Part shown: positions 11,866-23,134 of the stretch, one piece after another
Numbering within the stretch: the stretch's first letter is position 1
Layout: the number at the start of each line of letters is the position of its first letter
Assembly: GCA_017607445.1 (NCBI GenBank)
Contig: JAEVHH010000003.1
Coordinates: forward strand, 2,294,001 to 2,358,000
Source of the DNA: Histoplasma ohiense
Lineage: Eukaryota > Ascomycota > Eurotiomycetes > Onygenales > Ajellomycetaceae
Length of the DNA: 64,000 nucleotides
Direction of reading: 5' to 3'
The notes under the pieces: generated by a model
Told to the model about the DNA's origin: nothing
Database searches by the model: none
The model's input: the letters and a program-made list of their open reading frames with translations, nothing else
Made by a program: the position numbers and the translations under genes

Positions 11866-14800
11866 ATGTCAGAAAAACAACAAAAAAATGTCAAAAGCTC
11901 TACAAAAATCAAATTTATTCAAAATAATGTGAACAGAACAAATCCATGTCTTTATTTCTGTTTACAAATTGACTAGAAGCAAAAAGCAGACTTCATTCTT
12001 GTTCAAGAACTCAGACTTGATGCTGATGAAGAGTATAGTGTATCTCATCCAGCATACTATTGTTTTCTATCAGAGAAAACAGATATTAGAGTTAGAGTGG
12101 CAATTTATGCTAGAAAGAATTCTAGATTTCAATTCAATCTGAGATATGATTTGATATCTGACTCTGATATTCTTGTTGGTGACATTGTGGATATGAAAAA
12201 ACAGTTTGAAAATATTCAATTAGTCAATATCTACAATGAATGATCACTGAGAGAAAACAATAGAACTTGGACATTTGATAGATGTTTAATGCAGTTGAAA
12301 TCAGAAAAGAATTCAATAATCATGGGGGATTTCAATGCTCATCACTCTTGATGGAATTCAGAAAGAACTCAATCAATTAGAGCTGAAAAACTAGTTGAAT
12401 GGACACTTTTAAACAAACTAGAGTTGATAAATGAGCAAGATATTCCCACTTTTCACAAGCCAGGTTTGAGACAGAAATCAATTATAGATCTATGTTTTTT
12501 CTCTAAGAATCTATATGAGAATAAACATTTTAATTGATATATTGACTCAAATGAAACAAATGGTGCTGCCACTGGACATGAGATAATTCAAGTTGATATG
12601 GAATTGGATAGTAATCAAACAGTTTAAAACCTATTATATTCAAATCAATACAACTTTGAAAAAGCTCAGTGGACAGAAGTGAAAAGAATGATTGAAAAGT
12701 TGAAATTAGAGAATAGAGAAACTCTTTATTGAAAATCAGATACAAATCTTACAGATAAAATGCTTGAAGACATAGCAAATTCAATCACTGAGATTATTCT
12801 TTCAAGTATAAAGAAATATATTCCATTGAAAAGAGTCTCTGAATTCTCTAAGCCTTGGTGAAATGATGAGATTTCAAATAAAAGAAGACATTTAGCTAGA
12901 GTTAAAAAAGATTGAAAAGAAGATCTTGTTTCATTTGAGTATTTAAAGAATATTAGAAATGATTATTTCTCAACATTTAAAAAGACAAAGACTGATTGTT
13001 GGAATAACTTTCTAGAAAATGCTCAGGGGAAAGAGATCTTCAAAGCTTTTAGATATATTAAGTCAAAAACAATGTCTAAGCTACCAACATTAACTTATAA
13101 TTTTCAGAATGAGGAAATTATAGCTAGCTCATTTGAAGATAAATGTCAAGCTTTTATGAGAATATTATTTTCATCATCAAATAATTCAACTGAGATTTGT
13201 TCTTTGCAAGAAGATAATGAATATGAATATGATAAGAAATGGAAATAGCCTGACTTAACTGAAGATGAATTAAAGACAGCTATTTTTTCATCTTCAAAGG
13301 TCACAGCAGCAGGAGCTGATACTATAAATCATTTAATAATTCAAGAGCTTTATTCAGTACTAAATGATGAGCTCTTTGAATTGTTTTCAAATCTTTTGAA
13401 ATATGGGTATCATTCTAAGTGCTGGAGGCATGCTGTTGGAGTTATTCTTTCAAAACCCAATAGAAAACCAACTATTTCTAAATCTTATAGAGTGATATCT
13501 CTGCTGAATTGCCTAGGAATAATTCTGGAAAAGATAATTGCAACTAGATTGTCTTTTCTATCTGCTACTACTGATCTATTATATGATGATCAAATGGGAA
13601 GTAGAAAGCAAAACTCAGCAATTGATGTAGTTCTCTCTGTAGTTCATGATATTCAACTTGCAAAGAATGAAAAAATGGTTACAACTGCAATGTTTATTGA
13701 TATAAAAGATGCATTTGATTGTGTTTCACTTTCTCAAATGATCAATACTTTGATAGAACTGAGAATGCCAAAGTCTCTCATTAAATGGGTTATCTGTTTC
13801 ATGTCAAAAAGAACTATTCAGTTGCTTTTTGATGAAATGAGACAAGATATAACAGATATTGAGATAGGAGTTTCTCAGAGTTCCTCAGTCTCATCCATTT
13901 TGTTTGCTATATTTGTCAAGTTTCTATTTATTGATAGACAAATGGCAGTTATGGTGAGAACTCCAAGCTATGTGGATGATTTAGGCCTAGTTGTAAGCTC
14001 AGAGTCAATTGTGAATAACTGCAATTTGATTGAGCAAGCAGCAACTGAAATGATTGAAAAAGCAAAATCAAAAAACATTGTTTTTGATATGGACAAAATT
14101 GAATTAATTCATTTTTATCCAAATTTCAGAGAAAAAGATACTGAAGTTAAGCTTTTAAATCATTCAATTAAATCTAAAAACTCAGTTAGATGGCTTGATG
14201 TCTGGTTAGATTCTCAATTGAATTTTAAATCTAATGTGCAAATAAAAACTGCAAATGCTGAAAGAATTTTAAACAGTATATTGAGGCTTTCAAATACTGA
14301 AAGAGGTCTGACATTTCAAGCAATGAGACAATTATATATTGCCTGTGTGACCTCTGTTTCAGATTATGCAGTTCAGGTGTGGTGGAGAGGTCAAAAACAC
14401 TTTATAGAAAGATTTCAAAAACTTCAAAACTCAGCTTTAAGAAAGATTCTAGAAGTATTCAAAACTACTTCAATTAAAGCTATGGAAATTGAAGCCTCTA
14501 TTTCTCCACCACAAGTGAGATTTGATAAAATCTGTATGAATTATGCTCTTAGAATTATGAAGCTATATTCAAATCATTCTATTAGACAGAGAGTTTCAAG
14601 TTCTTTTCCAAATGAGTCAAATGAATTAGAATTAGATTGGGAACTTTATCTTGATTGGAATGAAACTGATTTATCTGAAAATTCAAGTTCTTTACAAAGA
14701 AGAAGGATACCATCTCAGTTATTTAGAATTTACTCAATGATTAAGAACTGTTTCTCTAGTTTAAATGTAGAGAGAGTAGCTATTGAAAATCTCTCTTCTT

Positions 14801-16128
14801 GAAAGAAAAGTCTTGATAATCTTGTTGATTTAAACATTAGTCAACTTTTGTAATGCACTCGTTTATTATTTCCTTATTATCTTCGCTTATTCTTACCTCT
14901 TTCCATTATACTCTCGCTACCGCTATTTCTATATGTATATATATATCGATGTATGTATTTCGCACATCTTCTTTCTCTTTCTTTTCTTCCTTAGCGATTA
15001 GCTACACTACGCTACGTTATGCTACTATATTACACTTTACAATATATTACTATTATCTCCGCTACGCTATAAACTATCTTCTACTGTTACTCTTCACACT
15101 GTCACTACACCTCACAACTTTCAAAAGAAGATCAGACTCAAGAATATTTAAAGCTTTTGAAACAAATGAAAAATAAAGCAATTCTTATATATACTGATGG
15201 CTCAAAATGTGAGATAACAGGCAATCTTGGAGCTGGAATAGCATATTCAGAAAATGATAAAAACTATATTCTTGATTCTTGGCAAATTGGAAAAGAGTCA
15301 GAAGTTTTTAATGCTGAATTATTTGCAATTTCAAGAGCTTTTAAATTGATTGAAATGAAGATTGAACAATGGAAAAGATTTGAGCATATTTGAATATTCT
15401 CTGATAGTCAAGCAGGGCTTAAAAGACTTCAAAGTAATAAAATCAGCAGTGGACAGTCAACTCTAGAGCTGATTTTGAAAAGTCTTCAAAATATTCAAAG
15501 AAAAATCTCATTCAATTGTTCTATTCATCTTCACTGGGTGCCTGCTCACATGGGTATATATGGCAATGAAATGGCTGATAAAGCTGCAAAAAGAGCCACT
15601 GAATTAGAAGTCTGCTGTCAAAGAATTGTAACATAGTCTTTCATTAAAAGAAGAATAAGAGAATTATGTTTACAAAAGTGGTAAGATGTCTGATTCATGC
15701 AAAGAAAAAGTGTGCATTATTCCAGATTTGAAACTAAGCCAAAGTGGAAGACTTGCTCAATAAAGTGTAAGAAGAAACTTTTTGCTACAATAATGCAGCT
15801 AAAGCTTGGACATGGATATTTCAAATCATATTTAGCAAAGTTTAAAGATGATTTAAATGATCTGTGTTCAGATTGTTAGTTATATGAAAATCCAGAGCAT
15901 CTTCTGTTGCTTTGTACAAAGTATTCAGAACTAAGATTGAGACTGAGAGAGAAATATCAACTGAATCAGTTAAGTTTGAATTTGCTATTCAATACAAAAG
16001 CTGGAAATATGTTTTTAATTGAATATTTAAATGAGTCAAATGTTGCTACAAGAGCTTGTTTGAATAGTGTTACTTGATGATATTTAGATCAGTTGTTTCT
16101 GTTTATTTTATTTTGATCTTTTCTTTAA
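11866..16128 (+). pseudogene. LINE ORF2: endonuclease, reverse transcriptase, RNase H
   Basis: ATG at 11866, stop TAA at 16126-16128. AP endonuclease: VQE (about 12002), MGDFNAHHS (12322), and TGHE (about 12570) where the family usually has an SDH box. Two Trp codons have become TGA (HHS-WN, KPW-N). The RT is open from 13381 to 14800 (473 codons) with FIDIKDAFD and the catalytic YVDD at about 13972. After the solo LTR-A, RNase H starts at about 15178 (LIYTDGSK), with FNAELFAI, IFSDSQA and a final ADKAAKRA. The solo LTR plus its duplicate is 273 nt, so the frame is kept. Roughly a dozen TGA codons make it inactive. Confidence 0.88.
14849..15116 (+). repeat. Solo LTR-A in LINE ORF2
   Basis: 268 bp, TGTAATG...CTCACA, flanked by ACTTT (14844-14848 and 15117-15121). 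It interrupts ORF2 between RT and RNase H. It keeps CpG sites (TCTCGCTACCGC, TTCGCAC) although the flanking LINE has none. Confidence 0.95.
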
Positions 16129-16488
16129 CTTTGTTTATTGTTAATTTTCATTTGTTTCAAGCAGTTTGCTTCATTATTTGTTGATAAAGTCATTGCAATG
16201 TTTTTTCTTTTCTGTTGATTTTTAATAGCTGCTGTCTTTTATAATATTTATTTCCTTTGTTTTGAAGTTGAGTTGTGCTAACCCATTGACATTCTTTTGA
16301 TTTTATTTTTAGATTGAATAGTTTGAATAGTTGTTTGATTCTGAGCTGGAATTCTGTTAATGCATGTGTCAAATTGTTTTTGTATATTAGAATATTCTTG
16401 ATTTGAAAAATCCTGAAGTATTTCAGGTAGATGTCATAGTCACTGACTGTATACATCTATAATTGAAGAATAATAATAATAATAATAA
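16129..16488 (+). other. LINE 3' untranslated region and AAT tail
   Basis: T-rich non-coding sequence ending in a run of AAT/TAA triplets at about 16468-16488. Short microsatellite tails replace poly(A) in several LINE groups and serve as the start point of target-primed reverse transcription. Immediately afterwards the sequence matches C2 RT (compare about 39577-39600), so this is the insertion junction. Confidence 0.7.
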
Positions 16489-17560
16489 CTAATTCAAAGA
16501 AAGTCACTGTCCATTCATATAATCTGTAACATATACAAAAAACAGTTAGTCATTTGTCACCTTCATTAATTCTTATCTTATAGAAGACTGCAGAGATATC
16601 AAGCTTCATAAATCATTTCGCTTATTCTATTTATTTGAGTATTTCATTGATGAGTGGAAGAGAGTATCAGTTCTTCTGTGTAATTTTATTGAGTTCTTGA
16701 TACTCAACACAGAATCATAAGCTTTTTTCTGATTTCTTTGCAAACAGTACAGATGCTGCAGTGAGTGAGTTGCTAACACAAATGAAGCCTTTGTTCAGTA
16801 GTTCATTGAGTGTTTTTTATAGAATGAGAAGCTCATTGTGTGATATACTGTAGAGAGAATCTCAGAGTGATTGTGAGTTTTTATCATTTTTTGAATGAGC
16901 TTGATTGTATGATCTATACTGAGTTTTTGATGAGAAGGAAGCTTTTCAGCTTCATTCTCATTGAATATATCTGTGAAGTCTTTGTACAATTCAGATAGTT
17001 TCTTGTATAGTTTCTTGAGATCTTTGAATTCTAGCTTTTCTAACACTTTTTTGATATTCATTATACTAGCAGTGAACACTTGGACATTCTTCTTCTCATG
17101 TGCTTGGCAGATTAGTAGTTTGTACATTTTCACTGATATCTGAATGAGATCAGCAGTTCTATCAACATTCTTTTTGTAAACACAGTTGCCTTCTGAGAAA
17201 ATAAGACAGCAGTTGCATGCATTCAACAAGGTTTCAAATTCTATGAGCTATGATAGATCAAGCATTAGATTATACTCAAGGTTTTGTATTTTGTATACAT
17301 ATATATTCTTTTTCTCATGTTCTTCTATGTCAACATTAAATCTTATCATGTTGTAGAAGGCAAATCCTCTGAAGCTGTTAAATTCACTGAGTTTATACAG
17401 TTTGAGAAAGAGAATACACTGAAGTTTATGCTTCTCAATCAGCTGAGTGTCTATAAGAGCATGGTGAAGAAAACCACTGTCTATTATTGCTTGTATGTTG
17501 ATTAGACTATTTACAATGACAGAGATTATGATTGCATCTATTTGCATCTTCTGCTTGAAT
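16489..17560 (-). pseudogene. pol: C3 pol N-terminus: protease and start of RT
   Basis: Protease at 17248-17547 with an IDSG active-site box (about 17465-17490). The same frame then gives a long stretch (16795-17229) ending in the conserved approach to RT, DIFNENEAEKLPSHQ. Further decayed RT follows to the LINE junction, where the text reads YEW-LT-F-LVN in fragments. Pol lies in the -1 frame relative to gag and overlaps its end. TGA codons are frequent. Confidence 0.8.
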
Positions 17561-18614
17561 CTTCAGCTAGCTTTCTGCTTCTTGAGCTTTTATTCACATT
17601 TTAGAATGAGAGCTCATCTTTTCTCTGTTCTTGCTTATCTACAGATGACACAGCATTCATATACATGAGAGGTTTACTCAGAGCAATTATATTCAGACAT
17701 TGATTTGCAAAGTGTTCTGACTTGTCACAGTGTATGCAGACTTCTCTGACAATTCAGTTGACAGCATTCTTCTCTGAGACATTGAGAATTCTCAGACAAC
17801 TTGCATTTATGTGTGGAACTCAGTTCATTGATTCTGATTCAGAGATGAAGAACACTGCAGAGTGATTCAGAGCATACACATTTGTTCAGTGAAATTCTCT
17901 ACAATTTTGAAGCATGTGAAACTGAAACAGATTATTGTTCAATAGATGAAGATCAGTGTAGAATTTACTGTATATTGAGAACTTCAGACACTCTATGCTT
18001 CAATTATGCAATTGAAAGTTCAAATTCTTGAACAGTATGTTGATCTTGACAGCATTATTTCAGTCTTACCCACTTACTTCTAGAAGCTTGTAATTGAATT
18101 CAGAAAGATAAGTTGTCAACACAATATTCATCTGACAAGTCTGATTAAGCCAGTTCAACATCTTGATTTGAAGTGTAGAATTGAGAAAGAGAGAGTTGAG
18201 TTGTTGAAAGACTAGCTCTGATATATACTAATCATTCTGACAATAACTCATTCAGAATTGAAATTTTGCTAATACATCATCATTCAATCTGCTATGGATA
18301 TATCATGCTTGGTTGAATAGCAAGTCTATTGCTCATCTGTTGATGTTCAATTTGATGTTCACTTTTGACTTCCACACAAGATAGAGTACTAGATTTTCTT
18401 TGTATTTATTGAGAATTGAAAGTTTCTCTCTTGAAAGCTTTTCATGAAATGCAGATATAGAAGAAACAGTGAATGTGGAAGTGCTCATCTCAGCAAATCA
18501 TTGTTGCAATTCAGTTATCTGTAGCACTTGCTGCTGAAGAATACTTTGAAGATCTAAGTTGTCATCCACTGTGTTTGAGTGTGGCAGATATTTGTAGAAT
18601 TGTTCATAGTTCAT
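17538..18614 (-). pseudogene. gag: C3 gag
   Basis: ATG at 18614, stop TAG at 17538-17540 (about 358 codons), with internal TGA and a few other stops. Near the C-terminus a complete CX2CX4HX4C zinc knuckle is readable (CIHCDKSEHFANQC, about 17697-17740). The N-terminal part is Gln-rich. Fits a Ty3/Gypsy Gag that binds and packages RNA. No canonical slippery heptamer is visible in the short gag/pol overlap. Confidence 0.8.
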
Positions 18615-19014
18615 TTCAATATCTAAGAATATGTAATAATAATAAAAAGACAAAGAAATACTTGTAGATACTCAATTCTCTCAGAGACACTATTTACAGT
18701 GTTGTGGTACTAAGTTTTATCAAGCTTCATTGTGAACACTATTCACAGTGTTACAGTTCATAGACACTTAGACCTCTTTGTAGAATATAATCAATTGTGT
18801 CTCAGATGCTTAGACACAACAGTCTATATAACTAATAATAGAGATACTCAGACTCATGAGAGATCTCTTGTAACAACTAAACACTTAGATCTATAAACAA
18901 CACACTCAGATGTAAGAACTGATAACAAGACACTCAGATCTTAAACAACACACTCAGATATAAGAACTAATAACAAGACACTCAGATTTTAAACACAGAA
19001 GAATCAATTCATAA
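18615..19014 (-). promoter_or_regulatory. C3 leader with predicted self-primer binding site
   Basis: About 400 nt between LTR and gag ATG. The 13 nt touching the LTR (19002-19014) are exactly complementary to 19063-19075 inside the LTR, i.e. the RNA could fold back and prime itself, as known for Tf1-type elements. No TGG start that would fit a tRNA 3' end is seen. The leader has short repeats of the type ACACTCAGAT. A similar leader is in C4. Confidence 0.6.
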
Positions 19015-19447
19015 TATAACAGACATACTTCAATTAACAATCTAACACTATTCTAATACAGATTATGAATTGATTAAGAAAAGAAAGAGAAAAGAAATCA
19101 GAAGAAAAGATCATACAAAAAGAATTTTTATAGAGAGAAATTCAGAGTGAAAGAATATCAGAAGCCACTTCACAGTGAAGTGTGAAGTGAAAGAATATTA
19201 AAAACTATACAGAAAAATCATTAGAAACTATATAAGTGCAGAATATGAAGCAAAAGAATCATTGAGAGCTACACAGAAGAATTATTAGAAACTACACAAA
19301 TGCAGAATGTGGAATGAGAGAATCATTGAGAGCTATATGAAAGAATCATTAGAGACTATACAAGTGCAGAGCACAGAGTGGAAGAACATTAAGAGCTACA
19401 CAGAAGAATTGTTAGAGACTATACAAGTGTGAAGCACAGAGCAGAAG

Positions 19448-19713
19448 TGTGAGATGTAGTGACAGTGTGAAAAGTAACAGTAGAAGATAGTTTATAGCAT
19501 AGTGAAGATAATAGTAATATATTGTAGAGTAATGTAGTATAGTAGTGTAATGTAGTGTAGCTAATCACTAAGGAAGAAAAGAAAGAGAAAGAAGATGTGC
19601 GAAATACATACATTGATATATATATACATATAGAAATAGTGATAGCGAGAGTATAATGAAAAGAGGTAAGAATAAGAAAAGATAATAAGGAAATAATAAA
19701 TGAGTGCATTACA
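19448..19713 (-). repeat. LTR-A (3' LTR of A1)
   Basis: 266 bp. The bases at 19714-19736 read, on the minus strand, as a purine tract (run of A then GAGGGGCAAT) directly before TGTAATG, the plus-strand primer site of reverse transcription. This sets the orientation. Confidence 0.93.
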
Positions 19714-20689
19714 ATTGCCCCTCTTTTTTATAAGAGCTGCTCTCAGCGATTGTATAGATTGTTTGCTGGTAGATAATTGCATTCCCATATTGTAAATTCC
19801 ACTTGTTGATAACAGTGTATCAATTATGTCCTCTAGATAGCTTGTATACACATTATTATTGATTTTCTAATGAGATGAAATTGGTGGATTCTTTGATTGT
19901 CAGAGGTTGTGTGCAGAGAAGCAAAAAGAATTTCTTTCTCTTTGAAGATTTCTCTTCTTTTTTAACTTGATCATCATCAAAGCTTCTTGCCCTTCTGCTG
20001 TGATTTCTCATTCTCAAAAAATTTTTAAATTTTTATATTGTTGTTCTTTCTCCATCTCTTTTTATTGAAATGAGCTCTCTCAGTTATTCTGATTTTAAGT
20101 AAGTTGATTCTTAGACACTTATCACATATTATTGTTGGTGTTTCTTGTCAGTGGTGTTATTAGTGTGGTCACATGTGCCACTAGCTTGTTTCTGTATAGT
20201 GTCATTCACTGTTCACTTGTTATATTGCTCTAGATTTAGCTCTAATCACATGATACACAACAGTCAGATTCTGTGTGAATGTTGTGTTTCTAGACTTGAG
20301 AACATTGATTTTTGATGTGTGTTGAAATCAAATACTTGAAAGTATTGTGAGGCTTATGTCTCTGCAGAGAAATTCTGCAAATCTGTAAGTAATTCTCTTT
20401 AATTCTTATTTTCTTTTTCTTTTTCTTCAAATTTGTTTTTGAATAGATAGTAGTGCTCTTAGCAATGTTGATATACTGATAATGATGCTAGATGTGTGAT
20501 ACACCTCTTCTGAGATGCATCATATGCAGGTGAGTGTTTATCTTTGTGGAAGTGACAGTCAGAGAGAATATGATCAACCACAAAAGTCATCTTCATTGTT
20601 TGATAAAATGATTGAACACATCTCATCTGGCAATATTGTCTGCTTGAGACAGAGCAGAGGTGAATGCTCTGTGATCTCAGCATCAGACT

Positions 20690-21230
20690 GTGGCTGAGTC
20701 TGCAGAAGTGCAGGTTTTGAAGGCTGTGATTATATCTGATTCTTTCAGAGCAGAGATGTTAGAGGAAGAGAAGAATGTGAAAAAGAGAGTTTTGAGAGTG
20801 ATGAGCTCTGAGAACTCTGTGATGAAGAAGTTGACTGAGAAGAAGTTGACTGAGAAGAGATTGACTGAGAAGAGATCAGAGAAGTTGACTGAAGAGTCAA
20901 TGAAGAAGATTGTGAAGACAGTGAAATATGAGAGATATGAGTCTCATGATATGAAGATGTGAGAGAAGATCATGGAAGAAGAGATCTTTCTTCAGCAGAT
21001 GTGTTGATGAGTGGAGAGATTGATGAAGAAGAGTAGAGAGAAGAAAGCAAATATTCTGTGAAAAAGACATTTGCTGATGTCTTTGCATCTGAAATGAGGC
21101 TCAGTGCTTCACAAGTACTGAAGACAGTATAAAAAGAGAGTGACAGAGAGGGAATGAGAGAGATGATGAAGAGAGAAATAAAAGTGAGAGATAAGAAGTA
21201 TTGAGATGAGAGTGAGTGAACTGAGAGTTT
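20690..21230 (+). pseudogene. A1 antisense ORF in the 3' region
   Basis: Runs opposite to A1 pol, between the chromodomain end and the 3' LTR. Open for 90 codons (20690-20962), then readable through TGA codons to about 21230. It has a KKLTEKKLTEKRLTEKR repeat, then ERLMKK, KANIL-KRHLL, SLHLK and MRVSELRVFRLFLE. The same order is found antisense in A2. It is highly charged and likely coiled-coil, with a hydrophobic tail. I do not recognise a family. The true start is uncertain: the frame begins with GTG, and an upstream exon may exist near 20515. Confidence 0.45.
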
Positions 21231-22821
21231 TTAGACTTTTCTTAGAACTCATCTTCTTTGTTTTTTTCTTGTCTGTATTTTTTATTTTTTGTATTTATTA
21301 TATCCAAATTGAATTTTTTTCTTTTTCCTCTTTTCTCTGATAAAATCCTTCTAAAAAAAATATATTTGATTGAAGTTTGAGTGAGATTTGTACTTCTAAT
21401 GTTTTTTGATTTAGAATTTGTGCTTCTGATGTCTTTCAACTTGATGTTTGTGCTTTTGATGTTTGAAAGTATGTTGATTTTGTATTTGTTGTTCATTTTC
21501 TTGTTTGAGAAAGATTTCAAATGTCTGAGTGTTCAATATATTTTCTTCTGATTTCCATGTATCATCATTAGAATCTCAATCTGTTCATTTCATAAGATAT
21601 TCTGAAGATTTGTTTTTTTGTTGTTGTTTTTCAAGAATTTCTTCAATTTGATATTCTTCTTCACTGTTGACAAGTTCTGATTCTGATTCTGGTAGAGCTC
21701 CATTTCTGTGGTTGTATGACTTCAATAAAGATACATGAAATACAGAATGAATACTTCTATATGAAGATGACAATTCTAGTTTGTATGCTTGTTTTCTGAT
21801 GATATCCAGAATCTTAAAGAATCCAACATATTTATGATTGAGTTTGCAAACCAGATGCAGCAATTGGAGATTTTTTGCATTGAGTATGATATAGTTATCT
21901 ATTTTAAATTGTTGAGACTTATGTTTTGTATTGTAATAGATTTTCTGTGCTTGTCACATCTTTTGTAGATTCTTGATAAGCTTATGATGTGTTTCCTTGA
22001 TATGTTTTGCATGGCTAGCAGCATGTATGGTGACTGATTGTGGTGGTTTGCTGATATTAATTTTCAAATCAGATTGATATTCCATTAAGACTTCTGCAGA
22101 TGTCATTTCAGTAGAGATATGTTGAGAGATATTGTAAACAAACTGCATCAGTGATAGTCAGTGTGCTCAGTCATCTTGATGATAGTTGATAAAGCATCAG
22201 AGATAATGTTTCAAGATTTGATTTTGTTGTTCTGTTTGATCATCTGTTTGAGGGTGAAAGGCTGTTGAAAGTTTTCAGTGTGCATCTAGCATATAACAAA
22301 AGATGAATCAATAATGGCTTGTAAACAGTGAATCTTGATTGAATATATGGTTTTTGAGTACTCTGTAAATTATATAGAACTTGATATAAATGATTTCTGC
22401 TAGTTTGTCAGCTGTAATGTTTTTCATGCAAGAAATATAGATTGTAAACTTGATATATATATCCACAATCACTAAAATTGCATTGTAGATTTGATGGAGA
22501 AATGTAGAGACTGACAAGTCTGTAATAAAATTTATAGTAATGAACTCAAAAAAATTTGATGATAAGAGAATTATACTCAATTCTTCATATTGTCTGTGCT
22601 GTTTTGACTTTACTCTTTGACAAGTATCACAAGTGGATATATAGTTTTTGATATTTCTGACTAGCTCATGTCAATAGTATTTGTTCTGAATGCTGTCTAT
22701 GAACTTTTTTATATCAAAGTGATCCCTCTGCAGATCATCATGATTTGCACTGATAATTTCATCAATGAGTGTCTTTTGTTGAGAGACATACACTGTAATA
22801 GACGCAACGGAGATATCTATA

Positions 22822-23087
22822 TGTAATGCACTCGTTTATTATTTCCTTATTATCTTCGCTTATTCTTACCTCTTTCCATTATACTCTCGCTACCGCTATT
22901 TCTATATGTATATATATATCGATGTATGTATTTCGCACATCTTCTTTCTTTTTCTTTTCTTCCTTAGCGATTAGCTATGCTACATTATGCTACTATACTA
23001 TATTACTCTACAATATATTACTATTATCTCCACTATACTATAAACTATCTTCTACTGTTATTCTTCACACTGTCACTACACCTCACA
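22822..23087 (+). repeat. LTR-A (5' LTR of A2)
   Basis: 266 bp. A TATATATA run at about 22908-22919 could serve as TATA box, and AGCGATTAG at 22966-22974 would lie near the start of the RNA. The differences from the 3' LTR are mostly CG here versus TG or CA there. Confidence 0.95.
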
Positions 23088-23105
23088 GTTTCTAATCACT
23101 CAATC
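23088..23105 (+). promoter_or_regulatory. A2 predicted self-primer binding site
   Basis: Directly after the LTR: GTTTCTAATCACTCAATC. Nine bases, CTAATCACT (23092-23100), are complementary to AGTGATTAG, which sits in the LTR as AGCGATTAG (22966-22974) in A2 and as AGTGATTAG in the A1 3' LTR. Gypsy-B has the same nine bases at the same place. There is no match to the CCA end of a tRNA. Confidence 0.6.
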
Positions 23106-23134
23106 TTTGAGAGATGATCTGTTGAGTAATAGTC

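Larger units (their letters stand above)
9166..16488 (+). mobile_element. LINE (non-LTR retrotransposon, Tad-like) carrying two insertions
   Basis: ORF1 (coiled coil plus zinc knuckles), ORF2 (AP endonuclease, RT, RNase H, C-terminal Cys/His region) and a 3' tail of about seven AAT/TAA units ending near 16488. ORF order and RT type fit the Tad1 group of fungal LINEs. All coding parts are in the same frame once the hAT-like element (9902-11066) and solo LTR-A (14849-15116) are set aside. The 3' end abuts minus-strand RT sequence of Gypsy-C copy C3. I could not identify a target duplication at the 5' end. Confidence 0.88.

Noticed and set aside
18715..19014. Solo Copia-type LTR with TGTTA...TAACA ends next to LTR-C.
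   Set aside because: The same sequence precedes LTR-C in C4, there is no target duplication, and it fits the leader between LTR-C and gag.
22826..23095. Recurring 89-107 codon hydrophobic ORFs (MHSFIISLLSS type) at several places.
   Set aside because: They are translations of LTR-A. The reading frame is a side effect of the repeat and there is no sign of selection for protein.
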